NCBI GenBank assembly: GCA_021793395.1
Contig: JAJYSU010000020.1
Coordinates: 1-35,912, forward strand
Direction: 5' to 3'
Length of the DNA: 35,912 bases
DNA from: Actinomycetes bacterium
GTDB lineage: Bacteria > Actinomycetota > Acidimicrobiia > Acidimicrobiales > RAAP-2
Within the stretch, counting starts at the first letter, position 1, and every line of letters begins with the position of its first letter. A program made the position numbers and the translations under genes. Positions 16,394 to 24,334 of this stretch are shown in pieces. Below the pieces are notes generated by a model. The model ran no database searches and was not told the DNA's origin. It saw nothing but the letters and a program-made list of their open reading frames with translations.

Positions 16394-17539
16394 TTAGGCC
16401 GGCAACCCGTCAAGACGAGCCAAAACCTTGAGCATGACCTCATCCGCCCCTCCCCCAATCGACGACAGCCGCATATCACGAAAAAAGCGCGCTGTCCAGG
16501 TCTCCTCCATATATCCAACCCCCCCGTGAAACTGAAGGCACACATCGGCAACCTCTCGCGCGAGGCGTCCCGCCGCCAACTTGGCGACTGTCGCTCCACG
16601 CGTGACGTCCTCACCAGCCGCCAGCGATTGCGCGCACTCGTAGTTATGGCTACGCAGCAACTCGAGTTGCGCCGACAACTCGGTGAGGCGAAACGCCACG
16701 TACTGCGCACTGGCCAACGGCTCGCCAAACACTCGACGGTGACTCACGTACTCGCGCGTACGAGCGAGTGCCTGCTCGCACTGACCCATGATCGTGTAGG
16801 ACGCCGTCATCCGTTCGCGCACGAACTGGCGCATCTGCTGCTCGAAGCCGCGACCCGGCGTGCCGATCGTGTAGTCGAGCGGAACGCGCACGTCGTCCAG
16901 GACGAGTTCGGCGGTATCGGACGAGCGGTTGCCGAGCTTGTCCAAGGTGCGCGCCACGTGGAACCCCGGCGTCGCCGTCGGCACGACGATCTGTGACATG
17001 CCGCGATACCCACCCTCGTCGGAGGTACGCGCGAGTAGACATACCCAATCGGCCTGGGCCCCGTTGGTGATGTAGACCTTGCGTCCCGTGATCACCCACT
17101 CATCGCCGTCGCGCAGCGCACGAGTGCGTATCGCGGACACGTCCGATCCCGCGTCCGGCTCGGTCACGGCGATCGCGGCCACGGCCGTGCCCGCGATTGC
17201 CGGCGCCAGAAAACGCTGCCTCAACTCATCCGAACCAAACTCGTGCAGCGACGGCGTCGCCATATTGGTTTGCACGCCGATAGCCATGGCCACGCCGGCG
17301 GCCGCGATGCGGCCGTACTCCTCACACGCGATCAGGGTGAAGAGATGGTCCGCGCCGCCGCCACCGTAGGCGGGGTCGTACTCGAGTCCGAGAAGCCCCA
17401 ACTCTCCAAGACGGGCGAACAGCTCGTGAGCGGCGAAGCGCCCCGACTTCTCCCACTCGTCGACGCGAGGGTTGATCTCGTGGTCCACGACGTGGCGAAC
17501 CATTGAGCGAAACGCCTCGTGCTCCTCACTCCAGCGCAT
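16394..17539 (-). CDS. Acyl-CoA dehydrogenase (FadE-like)
   Basis: This FAD enzyme oxidises acyl-CoA to 2-enoyl-CoA. The 381-residue protein has the standard order: an N-terminal helical domain, the beta-domain motif AIAVTEPDAGSDVSAIRT, WVITGRKVYITNGAQAD, the helical C-domain with RVFGEPLASAQYVAFRL, and the C-terminal QFHGGVGYMEETWTARFFRD and SIGGGADEVMLKVLA. A frame extension to 17608 exists. The ATG at 17537-17539 fits the normal family N-terminus (RWSEEHEAFRSMVR) and lies six bases after TACGCT, a -10 box for a leaderless transcript. It is the first gene of an operon with the acyl-CoA ligase. Confidence 0.92.
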   Translation of the reverse strand: MRWSEEHEAFRSMVRHVVDHEINPRVDEWEKSGRFAAHELFARLGELGLLGLEYDPAYGGGGADHLFTLIACEEYGRIAAAGVAMAIGVQTNMATPSLHEFGSDELRQRFLAPAIAGTAVAAIAVTEPDAGSDVSAIRTRALRDGDEWVITGRKVYITNGAQADWVCLLARTSDEGGYRGMSQIVVPTATPGFHVARTLDKLGNRSSDTAELVLDDVRVPLDYTIGTPGRGFEQQMRQFVRERMTASYTIMGQCEQALARTREYVSHRRVFGEPLASAQYVAFRLTELSAQLELLRSHNYECAQSLAAGEDVTRGATVAKLAAGRLAREVADVCLQFHGGVGYMEETWTARFFRDMRLSSIGGGADEVMLKVLARLDGLPA

Positions 17540-17545
17540 CAGCGC

Positions 17546-17551
17546 AGCGTA
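17546..17551 (-). promoter_or_regulatory. -10 box of the acyl-CoA dehydrogenase operon
   Basis: Read leftward, TACGCT fits TANNNT and is six bases from the ATG at 17539. There is no ribosome site. This implies a leaderless message. Confidence 0.4.
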
Positions 17552-17745
17552 ACAGCGTCCTCGCGTGCGACGAAAGACACAACCCTCGCGGCGTTCACGA
17601 TCGGACACGGTAACTGGCCGTCACCACACCTCGCGAAAACGATGCGGGCCGACTCCGTACCGCGGCTCCTGCGGCGGCTGACGATCTCGAGCCCCTGGCT
17701 CGGCGATCAGCGATGTCACCGTCACCGCTCAGCCGTCCTCGAGGT

Positions 17746-18249
17746 CTACCAACCCCCCGGAGCACAACCGCCCTGATCGGGAATCCACCCGTGGGTCACC
17801 CTCATACCGACCAGAATCTGCTGATCAACGGTGGCCTGTCCCGCCCGTGGCGCGAACGCCTGTCCCCCGTACGCGAACCAGGTGGAGTTCAAGAAGCCGA
17901 TCCCGGAGTACTGACTACCCACCATGGACCAGTTTCCCCCCACCTCGCAGATTGCCACGCGCTCCCACCGCGCGCGCAACTCGCTCACCGTCACCCGCAT
18001 CGACGCGGCCGCCCTCTCCAGGCCGTGCAACGTGGCGACTGCCAAGGCGTGACGATGACGCTCCTCAGCCCGAGCGCGTCGCTGGGCGTAACTGAGCACG
18101 GTCGCGACGTGGGGACGCGACACCACCGGTCGAGCGGGATGAGGAGTGCTTAGTGACTTCGCCCCGACGACCGCGCCCAGGGGCATCACGGCCGCCGTCA
18201 GCGATGTCACCGAGGCGAATAGAAATCTTCGCAAAGCTTTCTCCTTCAT
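17746..18249 (-). CDS. Secreted resuscitation-promoting-factor-like transglycosylase
   Basis: This is predicted to be a secreted muralytic enzyme that cleaves peptidoglycan. Of 167 residues, 1-30 form a signal peptide (KEKALRRF then a hydrophobic stretch ending GAVVGA). Residues about 55-85 are helical and Arg/Ala/Glu-rich, and 95-167 are an Rpf-type transglycosylase-like domain: WERVAICEVGGNW, SGIGFLNSTWFAYGG, APRAGQATVDQQI, HGWIPDQGGC. Glu102 is the expected catalytic acid, and Cys101 with Cys162 could form the family disulfide. The start is the ATG at 18247-18249 after AGGAATAG, or an in-frame TTG five codons later behind AAGGAG. Rpf-type genes in actinobacteria are often controlled by leader RNAs, and a long leader precedes this one. 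Confidence 0.85.
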   Translation of the reverse strand: MKEKALRRFLFASVTSLTAAVMPLGAVVGAKSLSTPHPARPVVSRPHVATVLSYAQRRARAEERHRHALAVATLHGLERAAASMRVTVSELRARWERVAICEVGGNWSMVGSQYSGIGFLNSTWFAYGGQAFAPRAGQATVDQQILVGMRVTHGWIPDQGGCAPGGW

Positions 18250-18435
18250 CTATTCCTACCCGTCACCGTTGACGAGCCATGCCACTACCAGCCCATGATG
18301 ATGCCCGGGTGGAATGTATGGTGACCTCTATTTTCGCGAACGTGCGAATAATCACGAGGTTGCGCAATTGGCTGGATAAATTCTACCCCTCTCGATCGCA
18401 CAGGAGGCCTTGTGCAACAATTTTCTCCCCATGCT
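18250..18435 (-). promoter_or_regulatory. Long AT-rich 5' leader of the Rpf-like gene, candidate regulatory RNA
   Basis: From the predicted transcription start near 18435 to the start codon there are about 185 untranslated bases, unusually AT-rich for this window. Such leaders before rpf genes often hold a ydaO-type c-di-AMP riboswitch. I looked for its landmarks. A GGGG-AGAA segment and an AGGGGTAGAAT segment occur roughly where GGGGGAACC and GGGGUGAAU would be. The conserved AGCUAACCUCG block is absent. So either a diverged riboswitch, another RNA element, or a plain leader is possible. Confidence 0.35.
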
Positions 18436-18441
18436 TAAACT

Positions 18442-18447
18442 ATAATA
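18442..18447 (-). promoter_or_regulatory. -10 box of the Rpf-like gene
   Basis: Read leftward, TATTAT is a near-consensus -10 hexamer in an AT-rich setting. The same bases plus one give TATAAT on the plus strand, so direction is inferred from the position of the Rpf-like gene. No good TTGACA lies at the -35 spacing. Confidence 0.4.
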
Positions 18448-18604
18448 CCTGATCAAAGTCCTAAAAAGAATTTACTTCTTCTAGAAGATTCCCGAAGATT
18501 AGTGGAGTGACACACCAACGATAGGGGCCATCAGTGTGCTCGGCTAGTGCGTCGGTAGTTCGATCCACCGACTCTGATATGGCAGGGCTCATTAACGAAT
18601 GACC

Positions 18605-18625
18605 AAAAATAGGCATAAAGGCCTA
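18605..18625 (-). terminator. Weak hairpin followed by a T-run, leftward
   Basis: Read leftward, TAGGC (18625-18621) and GCCTA (18614-18610) form a five-base stem followed directly by TTTTT (18609-18605). It could end leftward transcription from the gene at 18812-19471. The stem is short. A 15-base quasi-palindrome (CGTGACC-c-GGTCACG) at 18776-18790, nearer the stop, is an alternative. Confidence 0.3.
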
Positions 18626-18811
18626 AAGATTTGTTGACTATTGGCTCGTAGTAGATGAGTTTTGGGCGGGCGTGGGGCCCTCCGACGTCAGGTTTTCGCC
18701 AAAGCAGCACGCCACGCCACGTCGCTCCCACTCGTCAGGGAACGCGTGATCGTGCTCGAGAAGGACCCGGGCGACCGTGACCCGGTCACGCCTCTCGTCA
18801 CGACGTGAGGA

Positions 18812-19471
18812 CTAACGCGTCGCGCCCGTGGAACACCCCTGACCCGTTCGCAGGACCGTAGCTCCGACGCACCAGTCGAGGGGACGACGAACGGTGGGGC
18901 GACCCGTGCTCGAATAGCCCGTGACGACGCCCTCGACCCGTGCCACCACCGGCGACCCGAGCCGTCGCAGGGGCCAGGGCGACAGCGTCAGGCGTAGCAC
19001 CTCGAAACCGTCGGCCGCGGCCACTACCGTCGAGTGGTTCCCCGTTGCGCGGGCCACCACGCGCGACGTTGCTCCCGCCCGGTGAACCAGTATGAGGAGG
19101 GCCCCGGGTGGTGACCCGTCGGCCGCCACCACGACCACACTCAGCGCCGAACGCAGCAGGCCCGGCTCGATGGGTGACGCGCTCACTCCGTCACCGACCA
19201 CGCACGAGAGCCATCCACTCGGACGTCGCACCACCGCGACCGCTGACGTCGTCCCGGTTCCTACCGCGACGTAGCGCAAGGCACCGTTGTCGTAAGGATT
19301 GGCGACCGCGAGGCTCAGCGAGCACGACGAGATGGCGTTGGACACCGCGATGCTGGACGCGTGGTGCCGATACCAGGAGAGGCCACCCGCGAGTGCCACG
19401 GACAGGATCACCAGCACCACGACGAGACGAAACAGCACGCCTCCCTCGTCCCGCTCTCGTCCGCGTCGCAC
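18812..19471 (-). CDS. Single-pass membrane protein of unknown function
   Basis: I do not recognise this protein. From the preferred GTG at 19469-19471 (GGAGA seven bases upstream) it has 219 residues. It starts with a short Arg/Glu-rich cytoplasmic segment, then one TM helix (LFRLVVVLVILSVALAGGLSW). The extracytoplasmic part contains SSCSLSLAV, WLSCVVGD and a C-terminal pair DWCVGA and GQGCSTG, so two disulfides are possible. The middle is rich in Val/Ala/Gly with short beta-like repeats (VVVVAADGS, TVVAAADGFEV). The frame is open to 19531 with an alternative GTG. It stands alone, with the same orientation as the Rpf-like gene downstream. Confidence 0.6.
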   Translation of the reverse strand: MRRGRERDEGGVLFRLVVVLVILSVALAGGLSWYRHHASSIAVSNAISSCSLSLAVANPYDNGALRYVAVGTGTTSAVAVVRRPSGWLSCVVGDGVSASPIEPGLLRSALSVVVVAADGSPPGALLILVHRAGATSRVVARATGNHSTVVAAADGFEVLRLTLSPWPLRRLGSPVVARVEGVVTGYSSTGRPTVRRPLDWCVGATVLRTGQGCSTGATR

Positions 19472-19582
19472 GCCCCCGTCTCCCGTCTCGCGATGCTCAC
19501 CAGTGTGGCACTGACGCGATGCCGCACGCACCCACGGCGTCGATCATCCGCCCGACGGTACCGCGTTCCCCCGGATTCCTGG

Positions 19583-19588
19583 GATACT
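19583..19588 (+). promoter_or_regulatory. -10 box for a leaderless HAD phosphatase transcript
   Basis: GATACT differs from TATACT at one base and lies seven bases before the ATG at 19596. No ribosome site is present between them. Confidence 0.4.
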
Positions 19589-19595
19589 GGGCACG

Positions 19596-20375
19596 ATGAG
19601 CACACTGCACGACGCGACCCTCTGGCTCTGCGACATGGACGGAGTCCTCATTCACGACGAGCGCGCGGTCGACGGCGCGAGCGATTTTCTCGCGCGTCTA
19701 CGCGAGCGTGGACGCCGCCTCTTAGTAGTCACCAACAACTCTCTCTACGAACCCCACGAAGTCAGTGATCGGCTCACGGATCTCGGTCTCGACGTCTCGG
19801 CGCAAGAAATCTGGACATCGGCACTCGCCACGGCATCCTTCGTTGCCGGGCAGCGAGACACGGCCCGAGTTTTCGCCATCGGCCACCGCTCCATGCACGC
19901 CGCGCTGTCCGACGCGGGCTGCGTCGTCGACGCCGAGAACCCCGATTTCGTCGTTCTCGGCGAGACCCAGGAGTACTCCTTCGATGACTTCTCCCGAGCT
20001 ATCCAACTCATCGACGCCGGTGCGATCTTCGTCTCGACGAACCCCGAACCCACGGGTCCGTCGCCGCGTGGCTCGCTGCCCGGCTGCGGGGCGATGGCCG
20101 CACTCATCGAGCGAGCGACCGGCGTCGCGCCCTACGTCGTTGGTAAGCCGAACCCGTTTATGATTCGCGAAGCCCTCCTACGAATGGGGTCCGAGCCGCG
20201 AGACGGCGTCCTCGTCGGCGATCGGGTAGAAACCGATATTCTCGTTGGCGCGGCGATCGGCGTCACGACCGTCATGGTGCTCTCGGGCGTGGGCACCATC
20301 GACCAGGTGCACCGGGCGCCCGTGCGACCCAACCTCGTCGTCAACTCCGTGGCGGACTTGATCAGCTCGATCTGA
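19596..20375 (+). CDS. HAD-IIA family phosphatase (NagD-like)
   Basis: This is a haloacid-dehalogenase-type phosphatase of 259 residues. Motif I is CDMDGVLIHDE (nucleophile and acid Asp), motif II VTNNS, motif III the Lys of VVGKPNPFM, and motif [18 protein letters not shown]. The cap of about 100 residues between motifs II and III marks the IIA subclass (NagD, 4-nitrophenylphosphatase-like). Substrates of this group are sugar or nucleoside phosphates or phosphoglycolate; none can be chosen here. It converges on otsA. It is not OtsB, which is a IIB-type HAD. A hairpin starts four bases after its stop, and the opposite-strand otsA frame runs through its last 198 nt. Confidence 0.87.
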   Translation: MSTLHDATLWLCDMDGVLIHDERAVDGASDFLARLRERGRRLLVVTNNSLYEPHEVSDRLTDLGLDVSAQEIWTSALATASFVAGQRDTARVFAIGHRSMHAALSDAGCVVDAENPDFVVLGETQEYSFDDFSRAIQLIDAGAIFVSTNPEPTGPSPRGSLPGCGAMAALIERATGVAPYVVGKPNPFMIREALLRMGSEPRDGVLVGDRVETDILVGAAIGVTTVMVLSGVGTIDQVHRAPVRPNLVVNSVADLISSI

Positions 20376-21761
20376 GGGTCTCGCCAAGTCGGCGAGAAAA
20401 CCGTCGGCCCACTGAAACACGTCGCGTGACGCGACTTGGCGTCGAAGACGAGCCATTCGTCGTCGCGCGGACTTCTCGTCCATGGTGAGAGCCTGCGTAA
20501 TCGACTCCTTCAAACCGTCGAGATCGTGAGGATTCACGAGGAAGGCGGCACGCAACTCCGTTGCCGCACCCGCGAACTCGCTGAGCACCAGACGGCCGGA
20601 CAGATCCGCTCGACACGCGACGTACTCCTTGGCCACCAGGTTCATTCCGTCACGAAACGGTGTGACCAACATAACGTCAGCGGCGAGGTACAGGGCGACC
20701 AGCTCCTCGAAGGGCATGTTCTGGTGCAAATAGTGCACGACGGGTCGTCCGACCTGGCCGTTCTCCCCGTTTACTTCACTCACTGACTGTTCGAGCAGGC
20801 GTCGCTCTCGCTCGTAGTGAGGATCGGATTCACGACTGGGGACGGCGATCTGGACGATCACGTCACGGCCCGCCTGCAACGAGCCATCACGATAGAGCTC
20901 GGCGAGAGCAGTGATGCGCTGCTGTATTCCCTTGGTGTAATCGAGCCGGTCCACCCCCAACAACACGTTCGTGGGGCTACCGAGTTCCGAACGAATCTCC
21001 TGAGATCGAGCCCGTACCGCCGGATCGTGGGTGAGGCGTGAAATCTGAGCCATGTCAATCGAGATGGGATAGGCGCCAACGCGAACCTCGCGTCCTTGTT
21101 GATACAGACGCGAGTCGGTTCCCGACACGCCCACGAGGCGGCGCGCGACGCGGCTGAAGTTCGCCGCGGCGTGCGGCTCCTGAAAGCCCACAAGGTCAGC
21201 CCCCAAAAGCCCCACGAGGATACGCCGCCGCCACGGAAGTTGCATGAAGAGCTCAATCGAGGGGAAGGGGATATGCATAAAGAAGCCGATGCGAAGATCC
21301 GGACGCAACTCGCGCAACATCTGGGGCACGAGCTGGAGCTGGTAGTCGTGCACCCAGACCGTGGCACCGGGTCCGGCGCTACGCGCCGCCGCCCGCGCGT
21401 AGCGCTCGTTCACCGTGACGTAGGCCTCCCACCAGTGACGGTGGAAATTCGGTGAACGGATGGCGTCGTGATACAGGGGCCACAGGGTCGCGTTCGAGAA
21501 GCCGAGATAGAAACGCTCGTACTCGTCCTGGCTCATATCGACGGACTCCAGGTCGATACCCTCGAAACTGGTCGGCTTCTCGTGGGGCTCGGTGACTCCC
21601 GGCCAGCCCAACCACAGTCCCTCGTGCACCTGCAGCACGCGAGTAAGTGCCGACACGAGTCCACCCGGGCTGGGCAGCCAACGTTCGTTCCCCGACTGGT
21701 CGTAGTGAACTGGAAGTCGATTGGCAACTACGACAAGTCCGTAACCGTTACGTGGGTCCAT
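20178..21761 (-). CDS. otsA: Trehalose-6-phosphate synthase OtsA
   Basis: This GT20 enzyme makes trehalose 6-phosphate from UDP-glucose and glucose 6-phosphate. Motifs: VVVANRLPV and [10 protein letters not shown] (phosphate and UDP-glucose binding), [39 protein letters not shown] with the Arg/Lys pair, [15 protein letters not shown] and [11 protein letters not shown]. The normal domain ends near [10 protein letters not shown] (about residue 461). The frame then continues some 66 residues, antisense through the HAD gene, to a stop at 20178, an unusual tail. The ATG at 21759-21761 has GGAGG eight bases upstream and is chosen over 21788. It is the second gene of an operon, 63 nt after the GH15 gene. 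Confidence 0.9.
   Translation of the reverse strand: MDPRNGYGLVVVANRLPVHYDQSGNERWLPSPGGLVSALTRVLQVHEGLWLGWPGVTEPHEKPTSFEGIDLESVDMSQDEYERFYLGFSNATLWPLYHDAIRSPNFHRHWWEAYVTVNERYARAAARSAGPGATVWVHDYQLQLVPQMLRELRPDLRIGFFMHIPFPSIELFMQLPWRRRILVGLLGADLVGFQEPHAAANFSRVARRLVGVSGTDSRLYQQGREVRVGAYPISIDMAQISRLTHDPAVRARSQEIRSELGSPTNVLLGVDRLDYTKGIQQRITALAELYRDGSLQAGRDVIVQIAVPSRESDPHYERERRLLEQSVSEVNGENGQVGRPVVHYLHQNMPFEELVALYLAADVMLVTPFRDGMNLVAKEYVACRADLSGRLVLSEFAGAATELRAAFLVNPHDLDGLKESITQALTMDEKSARRRMARLRRQVASRDVFQWADGFLADLARPSDRADQVRHGVDDEVGSHGRPVHLVDGAHAREHHDGRDADRRANENIGFYPIADEDAVSRLGPHS
20379..20397. terminator. 7-bp hairpin at the HAD/otsA convergence
   Basis: tctcgcc (20379-20385) and ggcgaga (20391-20397) are perfect arms around a five-base loop, four bases after the HAD stop. 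The hairpin also lies inside the otsA coding frame at the point where its conserved domain ends. A weak A-run follows, and there is no T-run on either strand. Confidence 0.4.
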
Positions 21762-21824
21762 CGGTCCGTCCTCCGGGTCGTGGGCCACGGCACCGACGGC
21801 GCCACGGCGACTTCACACGCAAGC

Positions 21825-23870
21825 CTACCCCCGACTCACCTCCGCGGCGCCGTGGTCGGCGAGCCCAACGGATTCCTGGGAAGTAAGCGGCGCGGATAAC
21901 TCCTCAGGGAGTGGGGAGATCGTGCGCCCCTCCTTACCGGCCGCGTACCACCACGACGGCGCGCCCGCGAGTCGCCCCCAGGGCCGACCTTCCCCACGCT
22001 CCGCTTGAATCAACCGCAACGTCGCGTTGATCAACGCGAGGTGGGTCAAACCCTGGGGAAAGTTTCCGAAGTGACGGCTCGTGAGAGGGTCTATCTCTTC
22101 GGCGAAGAGTCCTAACGGGCTGGCGGCGCCCGCTAACCGCTCGTAGTAACTGCGAGCTAGGTCCATCTCGCCAATGGCCACCAGTGCCGAGACCAACCAG
22201 AAGGAGCACACGGTGAAGGTACCCTCCGGCTCGCCGACGAGACCGTCGTCGGCGGACTGCACCTCGTAGCGGTAGACGAACGCGCCGACCGCCAACTCAT
22301 CGACGATGGCCATCACGGTCGCCCGAACCCGGGGATCGTCCGCGGGCAGAAAGTCCATGAGTACGAGATTCAGCCCGGAGGCGTCCAGCGACCTCGATCC
22401 GTACGCCTGCGTGAACACCCCACGCTCGTCAACTCCGTTGGCGCACACGTCCTCGTGGATGAGACGAGCCTCGTCGAACCACTCGCTCGCCCGCTCGTGC
22501 TCACCTCGCAACACCGCGAGCCGCGCGCCACGATCGACGGCAACCCAGCACATGACCTTGGAGTACACGAAGTGCTGCGGCTCGCCACGCATCTCCCAGA
22601 TTCCACGATCCGGTTCACGCCATCGTCGAATCACCTCCTCCACGACCTGGACCACTATTCGCCACGACCGCTCCGACAGCGAGTCACGGGTTCGAGTGTG
22701 TTCAAAGACGCAGTCAACGATGGCCCCAAGAATGTCGAGCTGGAGTTGATCGTGCGCGGCGTTGCCGACTCGCACCGGACGGCTCCCCGCGTAACCTGAC
22801 AGGTGGGCGAGTTCGACCTCGTCGATCGGCGGCTCGCCACTCACGGGGTAGAGAACGCGCAGATTCTGGCGCACACCGACCCGCGCGCTGTCCGAGTCGA
22901 GCGCATCACTGATAAACGCGAGAAAGTCGTCGGCCTCCGTGTCAAAGCCCAGCGATCGTAACGCGCGCAGGGCGAATGCGGCGTCGCGCACCCAGGTAAA
23001 GCGATAATCCCAGTTACGCGAGCCACCGACGGCCTCGGGTAGCGACGTGGTGGGAGCGGCCAGGAGCGCCCCGGTAGGTGCGTAGGTAAGTCCCTTCAAC
23101 GTCAGAGCGCTGCGCTGGAGAAACTCACGCCACGGGTGGTCCGGAAAGCGGCCTCCGTCCAGCCATCCACGCCAGAATCGACTCGTCTCCGCCTGGTACA
23201 CGTCGACTTCGGCGCGTGATACCGGCATGGGCTCGTCACTCCAACCCATCACGACGTAAACGGACTCTCCCTCCACGAGTTGGCGACGCGACCGCACTGC
23301 TCGACCCTCGATACCCAGGCGCATATCGCCGCTCACCGCGAGGCGAGGAGCGTGATCGTTGGTGGTGGCGACGGAACTGTAGTCCGCCCCCGTGTACTGC
23401 CACAGCGCATCCTCACGGCCGTAGTCGAACGTCGGCTCGCAGTCGAGCACGACATCGACGGTGCCGAGCAGGCACGTCGCCACACGGATCAGCAGGTGCC
23501 TCGCCTCAAAGTCGCCCGGCACCCGCCGGTAACGTTCGACGCGCTCACCCTGGTGATACCAATGCCCCACGGCCAGGAAATCGTGGACGGCGAGCCAGCC
23601 ATTAGCTGACTGCCACGTCGTATTGAGAACCATCGTCCCCGGCACGTACTGGCGGTGCGCGGGGACTGCCTGATCGGCCGGAGAGAGGCGAAACGTCCCC
23701 GCCGAACGATCCAGTAACGATCCGAAAACGCTGGAGTCATGCGGTTGTGGCACGCACATCCACTCGATCGCCCCCGTCGGCGCGACCAGACACGTGTTCT
23801 CGCAGTCGGACAGGAAGGCGTAGTCCGCGATGGGCGGAAAACTGGCGATGAGGGTCTCGGAACTATCCAA
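21825..23870 (-). CDS. GH15 family glycosyl hydrolase (glucoamylase/trehalase type)
   Basis: This is predicted to hydrolyse alpha-glucosidic bonds with inversion. The N-terminal beta-sandwich domain starts PPIADYAFLSDCENTCLVAP and GAIEWMCVPQPHDSSVFG. The (alpha/alpha)6 domain carries GGSRNWDYRFTWVRDAAFAL, DRGIWEMRGEPQHFVYSKVM with the catalytic-region Glu, and FPQGLTHLALINATL. Bacterial GH15 proteins include glucoamylases and alpha,alpha-trehalases, and the otsA gene downstream in the same operon favours a link to trehalose. I chose the TTG at 23868-23870 because GAAAGG sits six bases upstream and the family N-terminus begins there; a GTG at 23918 or the open frame to 24065 are alternatives. 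TAGGGT near 23920 could be its -10 box. Confidence 0.85.
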   Translation of the reverse strand: MDSSETLIASFPPIADYAFLSDCENTCLVAPTGAIEWMCVPQPHDSSVFGSLLDRSAGTFRLSPADQAVPAHRQYVPGTMVLNTTWQSANGWLAVHDFLAVGHWYHQGERVERYRRVPGDFEARHLLIRVATCLLGTVDVVLDCEPTFDYGREDALWQYTGADYSSVATTNDHAPRLAVSGDMRLGIEGRAVRSRRQLVEGESVYVVMGWSDEPMPVSRAEVDVYQAETSRFWRGWLDGGRFPDHPWREFLQRSALTLKGLTYAPTGALLAAPTTSLPEAVGGSRNWDYRFTWVRDAAFALRALRSLGFDTEADDFLAFISDALDSDSARVGVRQNLRVLYPVSGEPPIDEVELAHLSGYAGSRPVRVGNAAHDQLQLDILGAIVDCVFEHTRTRDSLSERSWRIVVQVVEEVIRRWREPDRGIWEMRGEPQHFVYSKVMCWVAVDRGARLAVLRGEHERASEWFDEARLIHEDVCANGVDERGVFTQAYGSRSLDASGLNLVLMDFLPADDPRVRATVMAIVDELAVGAFVYRYEVQSADDGLVGEPEGTFTVCSFWLVSALVAIGEMDLARSYYERLAGAASPLGLFAEEIDPLTSRHFGNFPQGLTHLALINATLRLIQAERGEGRPWGRLAGAPSWWYAAGKEGRTISPLPEELSAPLTSQESVGLADHGAAEVSRG

Positions 23871-24275
23871 GGCGAACCTTTCGAATGTTCTCGTCGGCGT
23901 AGAGAACGATGAATCCACCCTAGTAACGCACGGCGGTCGATGAACCTCGCCCCCAGGGCGAGCTCCGCGACCCCGAGAGAAACGTCCTGCGAGCGATCGA
24001 GGCAACTCGCCACCACGACGCTCGTGAGGCCGACTCTCGATGAACGTACGACGACCTCGACACACGTGATCACCACGGTAATGCCGTGGCCGAGGACCCT
24101 CCTAGGGGTATCGACTGAGCAGTACCGCCGCGCCACCGTGGTCGCTCGTGACCGACGGGCCGAACGATGCTCCGGCCCACCGAGAAGATCCGACGACCCG
24201 CGAGAAACACGAAAGTGATGATCCCACCGAGGAGGAATCTCACACCGACGAGATCTCAACTCGCGTTGGGCATTA

Positions 24276-24319
24276 TTGACGTTGACGTAAGGTTCTTACT
24301 ATTCTTGACGTTAACGTCA
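24276..24319 (+). promoter_or_regulatory. Promoter with paired TTGACGTT-ACGT operators before the exporter gene
   Basis: TTGACGTTAACGTCA (24305-24319) contains the perfect 14-bp palindrome TGACGTTAACGTCA. A near copy, TTGACGTTGACGTAA, lies 29 bp upstream (24276-24290). Between them TACTAT (24297-24302) can act as -10, with TTGACG of the upstream copy as -35 (15-bp spacing). Operators flanking a promoter just ahead of a drug-exporter gene suggest repression by a TetR/MarR-like or activation by a MerR-like protein. That protein is not encoded nearby. Confidence 0.55.
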
Positions 24320-24334
24320 GTCATGGGAGTCACC

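Noticed and set aside
18250..18435. Firm call of a ydaO-type c-di-AMP riboswitch
   Set aside because: Only loose G-rich matches are visible and the most conserved 3' block is absent; kept as a candidate leader only.
18551..18572. Hairpin GTCGGT-AGTTCGATCC-ACCGAC that looks like a tRNA T-arm
   Set aside because: The loop is ten bases instead of seven once the stem is aligned, and no matching acceptor, D-arm or anticodon arm lies upstream. It is not a usable tRNA fragment.
19596..20375. HAD gene next to otsA as OtsB
   Set aside because: The cap lies between motifs II and III in the NagD-like IIA manner (DMDGVLIHDE, GKPNPFM), whereas OtsB is a IIB-type protein with different motifs.
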